A program made the translations under genes and the position numbers. DNA of 18,733 nucleotides from JBMTVN01 sp046047235 (GTDB lineage Bacteria; Verrucomicrobiota; Verrucomicrobiia; Limisphaerales; JAHDYP01). The notes under the pieces were generated by a model. The model was not told where the DNA came from. It did not search any database and saw only the letters and a program-made list of their open reading frames with translations. Where the stretch lies: positions 1 to 18,733 of the forward strand of contig JBJOII010000104.1 of the NCBI GenBank assembly GCA_046047235.1, in the 5' to 3' direction. Positions 7,278 to 14,924 of this stretch are shown here, piece by piece (the first letter of the stretch is position 1; every line of letters starts with the position of its first letter).

Positions 7278-8662
7278 GAACCCTGATGTTCATTCAACGA
7301 GGGCCCAAGCTCTGTCCGCTTGTCCTGGGGGTGATCCTTGCGCTGCCCGCAATGGCCAGCGGTAATCCCCTGTCCCAGGCATCCTCCTTCCAGTTGTCGG
7401 CCTCCGCGAACGATTGGTGTCAATTCCGAGGACCGACCGGCGACGGGATTTCCCAGGCCACAAATGTCCCCGTGACGTGGGGTGTGGATCAAAACATTCA
7501 GTGGAAGAGCGCGGTTCCTGGCGTCGGGCGATCCTCACCCGTCCTGCTTGGCGAGCGAGTGTGGCTCACCACCGCGTTGACCTACAACGTCCGCACGTTC
7601 GCTGCCGGCCCGGACCGGATGCAACAGGCTGAACGAGTGGTGATCGGTGTGGTATGCCTGGACCGTGCCACGGGAAAGCAGATCTACTTTAAGGAACTGT
7701 TCTCCGTCGACGATCCGCCAGCCGTGAACCTCCTCAACAGCTACGCTACCCCCACGCCTGTGGTTGAACCCGGCCGGCTGTATTGCGATTTCGGGACGTT
7801 CGGCACCGCGTGTCTGGATTCAGAGTCCGGTGAAGTAATCTGGAAACGCGAACTTCCCTTGAAGCACTTTCAGGGACCAGGCAGCTCACCGGCCCTGCAC
7901 GAGAATCTCCTCATCCTGGTCCGAGACGGTGGAGATCAGCAGTATATCACCGGCTTGGACAAAGCAACCGGCAAGACCGTCTGGAAGAGTGACCGGCCTC
8001 CGCTTAGTACTCCCGTTCCCATGTTCCGCAAATCGTTTTCCACGCCCTTAGTGTTTGAGGCAGCCGGGAGGATGCAGATGGTCGTGCCAGGGGCTCAGTG
8101 GTTTGTCTCCTATGAGCCCGAGACAGGGGACGAGATTTGGCGCGTGGATGACGGGAAAGGGGAGACCGTGGCACCTCGTCCGGTCTATGGTGCCGGCTTG
8201 GTGTATGTCAGCACCGGTGTCTACGGTGGTAAACCGCAGCTCTGGGCCATACGTGTGGATGGCCAGGGCGATGTGACCCAGTCCCATGTGGCCTGGAAGC
8301 TGCCAAACTCCATCGGCTTCATGGCGTCGCCACTGCTGCTGGGTCGCGAGCTTTACCTCCTCAGCGACGAGACTTTCCTGACATGCGTCGATGCCTTAAC
8401 CGGCGAGATCGTGGGGAAGGCTCGAGTCGGTGGCAACTTCGCTGCCTCTCCTGTCTATGCCGAGGGGCGCATCTACTGCTTTGGCCGCGAAGGCAAGACG
8501 GTCGTGTTCGAGGCCGACAGGGCATTGCCCGTCTTGGCAGAAAACCAACTGGACGGACCGGTGTTTGCTTCGCCTGCCATCGTCCATTCGGCCATCTACC
8601 TCCGTACCGACAGCCACATCTATTGTCTTGCGTCAGATCCAACTACAACCCAGCCAAAATGA
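7274..8662 (+). CDS. Secreted PQQ-type (BamB-like) beta-propeller protein, 462 aa
   Basis: An N-terminal signal peptide (about residues 1-29, ending PAMASG) is followed by DWCQFRGPTGDGIS, the opening motif of many secreted PVC propellers. Blade motifs repeat through the chain: CLDRATGKQIYF, CLDSESGEVIWK, LDKATGKTVWK, YEPETGDEIWR and CVDALTGEIVGK. These resemble PQQ-dependent dehydrogenase blades, but I see no dehydrogenase active-site signature, so enzymatic activity is unlikely. A binding or scaffolding role outside the cytoplasm is more probable. The start overlaps the previous stop and its stop overlaps the next start, each by four bases (ATGA), so it is translated as part of the xylan block. 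An alternative start is ATG 7286. Confidence 0.85.
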   Translation: MRTLMFIQRGPKLCPLVLGVILALPAMASGNPLSQASSFQLSASANDWCQFRGPTGDGISQATNVPVTWGVDQNIQWKSAVPGVGRSSPVLLGERVWLTTALTYNVRTFAAGPDRMQQAERVVIGVVCLDRATGKQIYFKELFSVDDPPAVNLLNSYATPTPVVEPGRLYCDFGTFGTACLDSESGEVIWKRELPLKHFQGPGSSPALHENLLILVRDGGDQQYITGLDKATGKTVWKSDRPPLSTPVPMFRKSFSTPLVFEAAGRMQMVVPGAQWFVSYEPETGDEIWRVDDGKGETVAPRPVYGAGLVYVSTGVYGGKPQLWAIRVDGQGDVTQSHVAWKLPNSIGFMASPLLLGRELYLLSDETFLTCVDALTGEIVGKARVGGNFAASPVYAEGRIYCFGREGKTVVFEADRALPVLAENQLDGPVFASPAIVHSAIYLRTDSHIYCLASDPTTTQPK

Positions 8663-11600
8663 GAAGACTACCTATCGCACTCGTATTCGCCTCCCTGCTG
8701 GCAGGCCACCTCTGCCTCGCGCAGGGCGATGCGCCGGCCAACGACTGGAAGCCCGCATCCTCCAATCAACCCCGCCAACAATACCCGGAGGTCAACTCCG
8801 AAGGCCGTGTCCGAGCCCGCGTGGTCGCGCAGCAGGCGCAGAGCGTCACTTTGGAATTCCTGGGTGGTGGAAAATACCCAATGACCAAGGGCGAGGAGGG
8901 TGGTTGGACGGTTGAAACAAGGCCTCAGGATGAAGGTTTTCACTACTACCAACTCGTGATCGACGGTGCGGGGGTTCCCGATCCCGGCAGCCAGTACTAT
9001 TTCGGGGGCAACCGCTGGGGCAGCGGCGTCGAGGTTCCCGCTCACGACCAGGATTTCTACGCACTTAGAAACGTCCCCCATGGCCAACTCCGCGAGACGT
9101 TATACTTTTCCAAGAACGCCGGTGCTGTGTTGCGTTGCTTCGTCTATACGCCACCGGATTACGACAGCGAGCCGCACAAGCGATATCCGGTCCTCTACCT
9201 GCAACACGGTGGAGGGGAGGACGAGACGGGCTGGGGCCGACAGGGCCGCGCGGGTCTGATCATGGACAACCTGATTGCTGAGGGCAGGACTCGGCCGTTC
9301 ATCATCGTTATGGCCAACAGCTATGTTCCTCGTGGGGATCCATTCCGAGCGGCTACCTCAGGCGATTCACCCGACAGTGGGCTGTCGCGCAGCATCCCCG
9401 GTCCCGGCGGACGGAGGTTCAATTTCGATGCTTTCGCCCGAGTCCTGCTAGAGGACCTCGTACCCTTCGTGGATGCCAACTTTCGAACCCTTCCTGAGCA
9501 GGCGCATCGGGCCATGGCCGGCCTTTCCATGGGCGGCATGCAGACGCGCTCCATTACCCTGGCCAACCCCGACAAGTTCTCCCATATCGGCATCTTCAGC
9601 GGCGGCAGCATTGCTCCGGAGGAGATCACCGATCTGGATACCTTCAAACAGGACGTGAAGTTGCTCTTCGTCAGTTACGGCAGCCGGGAAAACGGCGCCA
9701 ACGGCCGTGCGAACGTCGAGGCGCTCCAGCAGGTCGGTGTTCGCAGCCTTTTCTACGAGTCCCCCAACACCGGGCACGAATGGCAAACCTGGCGCCGAAG
9801 CCTTTACCAGTTCGCGCCACGGCTGTTCTTGGACCAACCGCAGCCTGTCGCTCTAGTTCAAGAGGCAGCGCAGCCTGTATCGCGCATAGCCACACGAAGA
9901 GAGGGCGACGCGAGGAGCAATGTCTCTCAGGTCGTCCCCGCGGCTACCGAAGGTGTCGTCAGAATCAAGGCCGGTCGATCCGAACCGCTCAAGGATGCTG
10001 AGGGCAACCTGTGGCTCGCCGATCAGGGCTTCGCCGGCGGTCAAACCATCCAGCGCCCCGAACTCCCCATCACCAACACCCAGAGTCCCGATCTCTACCG
10101 GGCGGAACGATACAGCATGGACTCCTTCGCCTGGCCTGTCCCTAACGGGAAATACCTCGTGAAACTGCACTTCGCGGAGACATTCGAGGGCATCACCGGC
10201 CCGGGCCAGCGAGTCTTCTCCTTCAATGTCCAGCGCAAGGAGTTCGCGGACTTCGATGTTTGGGTCAGGGCTGGCGGGTTCGCAAAGGCGTACGTCGAGA
10301 CCGTTCCTGTTGAAGTCACGGACGGCAACCTCAAGATCACCTTCACGCCAAAGGTCGAGAACCCGCAGATCTGCGCCATCGAGATCCATCCCCAGACAGA
10401 AGCCAAAACCAGTGCGACCGACGTCACCAGTTCCTGGAAGGCCGATTTCGAAACGCAACGCGGAGTACAACACTACCTTTTCAGGTTGAAGCAGGACGGC
10501 GCGCGCGTCTCCGGAAGCGCGACCGTAGACACCGACGGCCAGAAGCGTGAGGTCGAGTTGACCGAGGGCGCTGTAAGCGGCGACACGGTGACCTTCGTTG
10601 AGATGATGCGTTTCCGGGAAAATGAAATCGCCATTAGATTCACCGGGAAGGTCTCCGGCGACACCATCAGGTTTACGCGCCAGGTTGGGAACTTTGGTTC
10701 ATCGGAAGCCACTGCTCGACGTGTGGTCCCCGGCGCAGCGCCGTCCCAGCCGGCGAATAGCGAGACTCCCGGGAACCGCGGCGAACGACGGGGTGGCCCG
10801 GACCTCGGGGCGCTGCCCGAAATCCACACGCCTGTTCCGAATACCTTGCCAGGTCTGCTGGGCAAGCCGCTTCAATGGAGATCCTCGGGCGCGCTGATCG
10901 GTCCGCAGAATGATTCCACTCATTTCCTTTATTCGGTCAAGGATCCCACGGTCTTCCGATACCAGAACAGATGGGAGGTCTACGCCACCGCCTTCATGGT
11001 TAGTGGCCCCGCTGCTGCCGCGCTGTTGAACCCTGATGCGGCGCCCTCTGTGGCAGGCCAGCGTCGTGGGAACAGCGGAGGGTGGAGCATGGTTCACCTG
11101 AGCTTTGCCGATTGGAATGACGCCCCCGGCACCGACCTCTTTTACATGGATACCGTGCCCGGTTTCGGTGGTTACAAGTGCGCACCGGAGGTCTTCTACT
11201 TCGCGCCTACGAAAACCTGGTATTACATCTTTCAGACCCAACGTCCGGCTTACTGCACCACCGAGACTCCGGATGATCCGAAGTCATGGACCGCACCGCA
11301 GCAGTTCTTCACGCCGGACATTCCAACCCCCCGCCTGCCGATCGACTACCATTGCATCGGCGATGGGAAGAACATGTATCTGTTCTTCACGGGCGATGAT
11401 GGGAACTTCTACCGCAGCCAAACCACGTATGCCGAGTTCCCGAAGGGTTTCACGAGTCCAGTGGTGGCCATGCGCGGCACACGCGACACCGTGTTCGAGG
11501 CCAGCTTCACCTACAAGATCAAGGGCGTGGACAAGTACCTCACCTGCGTTGAAGCCCTTTCACCCACGCGCTACTACCGCGCTTACGTGGCGGACACGTT

Positions 11601-11871
11601 GGATGGTGAGTGGTTTCCCGTGGAAGGTTTCGACACATTTGAGCGACCGTTCGCCGGCATCAACAATGTCACTTTCGAGGAGGGTGTCGAACCCTGGACA
11701 GGGCAGGTCAGCCACGGTGAGATGGTGCGTGAAGGGAACGACGAACGTATGATCCTCGATCCCAACAACCTGCTCTTCCTCTACCAGGGTATCGCGGACG
11801 CCGACAACCGGGGCGACTACGGGAGGTTGCCGTACCGGCTGGGGTTGCTCCGTGCGGTGAAGTATGACTAG
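8659..11871 (+). CDS. Multimodular arabinoxylan enzyme: CE1 esterase - malectin - X domain - GH62 arabinofuranosidase, 1070 aa
   Basis: ATG 8659 overlaps the previous stop and starts a signal peptide (MRRLPIALVFASLLAGHLCL). Residues 25-135 form an Ig-like domain. Residues about 145-392 form a CE1 esterase with GLSMG (Ser290) and TGHEW (His373). Residues about 432-578 form a malectin-like carbohydrate-binding domain (DAEGNLWLADQGF, YLVKLHFAETFEGITGPGQRVF). Residues 588-690 form an unnamed domain (DVTSSWKADFETQRG to SGDTIRFTRQVG). A Pro/Gly-rich linker leads to a GH62 alpha-L-arabinofuranosidase at about 735-1070: SSGALIGPQNDS, KDPT (Asp762, probable base), PIDYHCIGDG (Asp896), FRSQTT-like YRSQTT, VFEAS (Glu947, probable acid) and VSHGEMV. 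GH62 enzymes release arabinose from arabinoxylan. One chain would remove both ester groups and arabinose. Catalytic residue roles are assigned by family resemblance. No frameshift or truncation is seen. Confidence 0.9.
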   Translation: MRRLPIALVFASLLAGHLCLAQGDAPANDWKPASSNQPRQQYPEVNSEGRVRARVVAQQAQSVTLEFLGGGKYPMTKGEEGGWTVETRPQDEGFHYYQLVIDGAGVPDPGSQYYFGGNRWGSGVEVPAHDQDFYALRNVPHGQLRETLYFSKNAGAVLRCFVYTPPDYDSEPHKRYPVLYLQHGGGEDETGWGRQGRAGLIMDNLIAEGRTRPFIIVMANSYVPRGDPFRAATSGDSPDSGLSRSIPGPGGRRFNFDAFARVLLEDLVPFVDANFRTLPEQAHRAMAGLSMGGMQTRSITLANPDKFSHIGIFSGGSIAPEEITDLDTFKQDVKLLFVSYGSRENGANGRANVEALQQVGVRSLFYESPNTGHEWQTWRRSLYQFAPRLFLDQPQPVALVQEAAQPVSRIATRREGDARSNVSQVVPAATEGVVRIKAGRSEPLKDAEGNLWLADQGFAGGQTIQRPELPITNTQSPDLYRAERYSMDSFAWPVPNGKYLVKLHFAETFEGITGPGQRVFSFNVQRKEFADFDVWVRAGGFAKAYVETVPVEVTDGNLKITFTPKVENPQICAIEIHPQTEAKTSATDVTSSWKADFETQRGVQHYLFRLKQDGARVSGSATVDTDGQKREVELTEGAVSGDTVTFVEMMRFRENEIAIRFTGKVSGDTIRFTRQVGNFGSSEATARRVVPGAAPSQPANSETPGNRGERRGGPDLGALPEIHTPVPNTLPGLLGKPLQWRSSGALIGPQNDSTHFLYSVKDPTVFRYQNRWEVYATAFMVSGPAAAALLNPDAAPSVAGQRRGNSGGWSMVHLSFADWNDAPGTDLFYMDTVPGFGGYKCAPEVFYFAPTKTWYYIFQTQRPAYCTTETPDDPKSWTAPQQFFTPDIPTPRLPIDYHCIGDGKNMYLFFTGDDGNFYRSQTTYAEFPKGFTSPVVAMRGTRDTVFEASFTYKIKGVDKYLTCVEALSPTRYYRAYVADTLDGEWFPVEGFDTFERPFAGINNVTFEEGVEPWTGQVSHGEMVREGNDERMILDPNNLLFLYQGIADADNRGDYGRLPYRLGLLRAVKYD

Positions 11872-11904
11872 ATGCTGAGGATTCAGACCGAAGACGCTAC
11901 CCCT

Positions 11905-13095
11905 ATGAGATCCATGAACCACTTCCATCGTTGGACCGCAGCCCTAATGGGCGTCGCGCTGATCACCTTGTGTATGGTCGCTCACGCGTCCGATGCGCCT
12001 TCCCTCAAGGAGGTCTTTCAGGACCGGTTCCTGGTCGGCACGGCGATCAACCGGTCAGTCGCAGCGGGCACCGCATCGCGCTGGCGCAGCCAGGAACAGC
12101 TCGATGCGGATATCGCGCTGGTCTGCAAGCAGTTCAACCAGGTCACCGCCGAGAACGAAATGAAATGGGAGCGCATTCATCCTCGGCAAGGTGAGGATGG
12201 CTACAACTTCGATGCGGCGGACGCCTTTGTGCAGTTCGGCGTTGGGAAAGGCATGGTGCTGGTCGGTCACACGCTCGTATGGCACGCCCAAACTCCCGAC
12301 TGGGTTTTCGCCGGGACGAATCCTCCTCCGGAATCGGCCAGATTCGGCCCCCGGGTCTATAACGGTCCACGCGCCTCCCGCGAGGAACTGCTTCAGCGAA
12401 TGCGCGATCACATTTCCACCGTGGTTGGGCGCTACAAGGGAAAGATCAAAGTGTGGGACGTCGTCAACGAAGCGATTGCCGACAACGGAACCGAGGTGCT
12501 GCGGAATTCCCTCTGGCACCAGATCATTGGCCCGGACTTCATTGCCAAGGCCTTCGAGTACGCCCACGAAGCCGATCCGGATGCCGTCCTCCGCTACAAC
12601 GACTACGGTCTGGAGAACCCGACCAAGCGGCGCAAACTGGTTACCCTGATTAAGTCGTTGCAGGACCAAGGCGTCCCGGTCATGGCGATCGGAACACAGG
12701 CGCACCTCAACGTATCTTCCGCCAGCTTTCAGAGCATGGACCAGGCCCTGACTGAGATGGAAAGTCTGGGGCTGCCGATCCACGTGACCGAGCTGGACGT
12801 CAACAGCGCCCAGGGTGGCCAGCGCAACACGAGGGCTGACATTGCCAATAACTCATCCGCCACGGCCGGCGGTCTGGTGGATGAGGCTGACCAACGTTTA
12901 ACCCAGGCCTACGAGGGCATCTTCCGCGCGTTCCTGAAACACCAGGCGTCGGTCGAAATGATCACCTTCTGGGGACCAAACGACGCAAACTCGTGGCGTC
13001 GCCAAGGCACTCCGCTGCTGTTCGATGTGAACGGCCTGCCCAAACCCGCGTTCGATGCAGTCATCCGGCTCGCTGCCGAAACCGGCTCGAACTAA
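11905..13095 (+). CDS. Secreted GH10 endo-1,4-beta-xylanase, 396 aa
   Basis: A signal peptide (MRSMNHFHRWTAALMGVALI, cleaved after about VAHA) precedes one GH10 barrel. Family landmarks are in order: FNQVTAENEMKWERIHPRQG, GHTLVWHAQTPDWVF, VWDVVNEAI with the acid/base Glu189, LRYNDYGLENP, IGTQAHL, and IHVTELDVN with the nucleophile Glu296. WGPNDANSWR near the end matches the family's C-terminal Trp region. It cuts the beta-1,4-xylan backbone outside the cell or in the periplasm. There is no binding module or sorting tag. I chose ATG 11905 because the signal peptide begins there; ATG 11872, directly after the previous stop, would add 11 residues (numbers +11) and is a fair alternative. It is the last gene of the xylan block. 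Confidence 0.92.
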   Translation: MRSMNHFHRWTAALMGVALITLCMVAHASDAPSLKEVFQDRFLVGTAINRSVAAGTASRWRSQEQLDADIALVCKQFNQVTAENEMKWERIHPRQGEDGYNFDAADAFVQFGVGKGMVLVGHTLVWHAQTPDWVFAGTNPPPESARFGPRVYNGPRASREELLQRMRDHISTVVGRYKGKIKVWDVVNEAIADNGTEVLRNSLWHQIIGPDFIAKAFEYAHEADPDAVLRYNDYGLENPTKRRKLVTLIKSLQDQGVPVMAIGTQAHLNVSSASFQSMDQALTEMESLGLPIHVTELDVNSAQGGQRNTRADIANNSSATAGGLVDEADQRLTQAYEGIFRAFLKHQASVEMITFWGPNDANSWRRQGTPLLFDVNGLPKPAFDAVIRLAAETGSN

Positions 13096-13134
13096 TCCCC
13101 GCCCTGGAACTGTATGAACACCCACCATCGCGCA

Positions 13135-13165
13135 CGCTATTCTGCGCTATTCTGGCGCTATTCTG
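13135..13165. repeat. Three near-tandem copies of CGCTATTCTG
   Basis: CGCTATTCTG occurs at 13135-13144, 13145-13154 and 13156-13165, with one extra G before the third copy. It lies 40 bases after the xylanase stop. Function unknown; it may be replication slippage. Confidence 0.6.
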
Positions 13166-13215
13166 GTGTCACCACGCTAAGTATTTGGTGTGCAATCAGG
13201 TGTGAAGAAATAGGG

Positions 13216-13259
13216 CTCGATTTTGGGCCTTAGGGCCAATTTTCGGGCCCCAAAACGAG
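13216..13259. terminator. Candidate hairpin ending the xylan block
   Basis: CTCGATTTTGGGCC at the left and GGGCCCCAAAACGAG at the right can pair imperfectly around a short AT-containing loop, giving a stem of about 13 pairs. A second smaller GGGCC/GGCCC pairing overlaps. No T-tract follows on the plus strand, so a classical intrinsic terminator is uncertain; it could instead be part of the repeat that follows. Confidence 0.3.
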
Positions 13260-13289
13260 TCTGAAGGGGAGGGGTGGGATAGGGAGATG

Positions 13290-13409
13290 GAGTGATTTCC
13301 TTAGAGCGGCTTTTTGGTGGCAAAAATCGGCTGTAAGCCCCGATTTGGGGTGGTCAATCGAGCTTAACCCGTTTGCCGAGAGCGGGTTGATCTGGTTAGA
13401 CGACGATTG
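13290..13409 (+). repeat. 120-bp direct repeat, copy D (upstream of flavin reductase)
   Basis: The segment starts GAGTGATTTCCTTAGAGCGG and ends GGTTAGACGACGATTG. It recurs at 14261-14380 in the same orientation with only about four mismatches. Inside is a TTTTTGG/CAAAAA inverted core similar in style to the interior of the palindrome-ended repeat (copy A). One frame is open through both copies, but the differences change amino acids, so it is probably not coding. Confidence 0.8.
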
Positions 13410-13566
13410 CCGCGACGATTGCCCGCCATCCTGCCCTTTTCTCTCTCTTTGGTTTCCATCGCACATTCGATCCCTTCCCGTTGAGTGTTGGCCCTTTTCC
13501 TCTTCCTATGGGGACCACCAACGAGTAGATATGACAACGGAGCAATCGCGTTTGTTGGATACTACG

Positions 13567-14100
13567 ATGAAGAAGATACTCACAATTGGAGCCAGTAACA
13601 GCACCACATCAATCAACAGAACCTTAGCCCGGTATGCGGCATCGTTCCTCAAAGGTTGTGCGTGTGAGTCATTGGATTTAAACGATTTTGAGATGCCTAT
13701 TTACTCTCCTGAACGGGAATCCAGCACAGGCGTCCCGAATGAAGCACAGAGGCTCGTGACATATATTGAATCCTCTGCCGGCATCATTCTGTCATTGGCC
13801 GAGCACAACGGTAACTATTCAGCTGCATTCAAGAACATCCTGGACTGGGCCTCCCGGCACAAGCAGAGGGTTTGGTCTGACAAGCCGATGCTCCTCATGA
13901 GCACATCTCCCGGCGGCAGGGGGGGCGCCACGGTCCTGAACGCCGCGAAAACCTCCTTCCCTCACTTGGGAGCCAATGTCATTTCGTCCTACTCGCTCCC
14001 GTCGTTTTACAGCAACTTCGACGTTAATGAAGGCATCACAAATCCGGAATTGAAGCTGCAACTGGAGTCGGCTGTTGAGGGCTTTGCAAAAGCATTATGA
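13567..14100 (+). CDS. NAD(P)H-dependent FMN reductase family protein (flavodoxin-like), 177 aa
   Basis: The protein begins MKKILTIGASNSTTSINRTL, the GxSxxxSxN phosphate-binding loop of the NADPH-dependent FMN reductase family. LAEHNGNYSAAFKNILDW (about residues 75-92) is the flavin-contact and dimer segment, and KPMLLMSTSPGGRGGATVLN is the conserved core strand and loop. Length fits the family (170-190 residues). Members reduce FMN, quinones, azo dyes or chromate; the substrate cannot be told here. ATG 13567 was chosen because the family starts there; an in-frame ATG at 13531 and an open frame back into the upstream repeat are unlikely coding extensions. The gene stands alone between two 120-bp direct repeats and may have arrived or moved with them. 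Confidence 0.87.
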   Translation: MKKILTIGASNSTTSINRTLARYAASFLKGCACESLDLNDFEMPIYSPERESSTGVPNEAQRLVTYIESSAGIILSLAEHNGNYSAAFKNILDWASRHKQRVWSDKPMLLMSTSPGGRGGATVLNAAKTSFPHLGANVISSYSLPSFYSNFDVNEGITNPELKLQLESAVEGFAKAL

Positions 14101-14260
14101 TTCGCCAATACGTGCTCTAATGGAGGCGAGATAGCTGCCGGGGTGGTGGACCGACATGGCGGCCTGCCTCCGTGGTTTGAGCAACACGATCGATGGTCCC
14201 GGGAGGTTGCACACGGATGTCGTCACTACCTGCTCGTGGTCTCCATTCGGAGAGAGGGAG

Positions 14261-14380
14261 GAGTGATTTCCTTAGAGCGGCTTTTTGGGGGCAAAAATCG
14301 GCTGTAAGCCCTTGTTTGGGGTGGTCAATCGAGCTTAACCCGTTTGCCGAGAGCGGGTTGATCTGGTTAGACGACGATTG
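14261..14380 (+). repeat. 120-bp direct repeat, copy E (downstream of flavin reductase)
   Basis: Near-identical partner of 13290-13409, same length and orientation, 971 bases away. Differences are a T/G change in the TTTTTGG core and a three-base cluster before the TTTGGGG box. Confidence 0.8.
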
Positions 14381-14922
14381 TTAGTCCAAGGGCGCCGGGC
14401 TTCTGGACTTGAGTGTTCGCCACTGACCGTCCTCAGCCCGCACTTCGAGTTTTAATAGTGGGAAGTCTTGAACGCCCCGGGCCGGTTTAGTGTCCCTTAC
14501 TTGTGCCTGAAACCAATGGCGGTGCTGTTCTCATTCTGTGCCTGATTGTCGGTGTGCCTGCATGCCTCTTCATCGGCTATCTGGTAATCGACGGTGTCCG
14601 GAGCATTCTCCTGCGTCGCCGACTCCGCCGTCTGAAGTAGGGCGAAGCGGGGCAATCAACGGCTGAAGGCAGCAGGAGAGGACCGCTTCGAGACGCCAGG
14701 CCCCTGGTGGAGACTGGTATCCTCGGAGAGCTGCAGAACCCGACTTGCACTCGCAAGGCTTACAGGGGAGATGTGGCCATTCCGCCTTCGAACAAGGTCT
14801 TTGAGGTGTGTCCGGAGCTTGGGTGACTGTTGAGGATCCTGGGATCGAATCATGCTGAACAGTGTCGGGATGGCTCCCTTGGTCAGGCTGCTGAAGGGGG
14901 GCCTCGGCTGATTGTCACTTCC
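14381..14922. other. Mostly non-coding stretch before the IS remnant
   Basis: It holds one possible small membrane-protein frame (listed separately). On the minus strand, 14656 to about 14930 is open and reads DLVRRRNGHISPVSLASASR, but starts inside the IS end, has no supported start codon and no family I recognise. Nothing else is seen. Confidence 0.4.
14503..14640 (+). CDS. Possible small single-pass membrane protein, 45 aa (GTG start)
   Basis: From GTG 14503 the frame reads PETNGGAVLILCLIVGVP, continues through ACLFIGYLVIDGV, and ends in RRRLRRLK before TAG. This gives one hydrophobic helix of about 22 residues followed by a strongly basic tail, a layout typical of small inner-membrane proteins. 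Against it: no Shine-Dalgarno, a non-ATG start, and an in-frame TAG only seven codons upstream. No family is recognised. It lies just after repeat copy E. Confidence 0.3.
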   Translation: MPETNGGAVLILCLIVGVPACLFIGYLVIDGVRSILLRRRLRRLK

Positions 14923-14924
14923 TA

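Noticed and set aside
690..13095. Long open frames on the strand opposite the main genes
   Set aside because: They are shadows of GC-rich coding regions, with no recognisable domains, and real genes with clear motifs occupy the other strand.
13345..13566. N-terminal extension of the flavin reductase into repeat copy D
   Set aside because: The family starts at the MKKILTIGAS motif; the upstream frame is repeat sequence and recurs after copy E without a gene.
14143..14260. GTGGTGGACCGACATGG and CTCGTGGTCTCC as further palindrome-ended repeat ends
   Set aside because: They share only partial matches with the 15-base palindrome and are not followed by the repeat interior.
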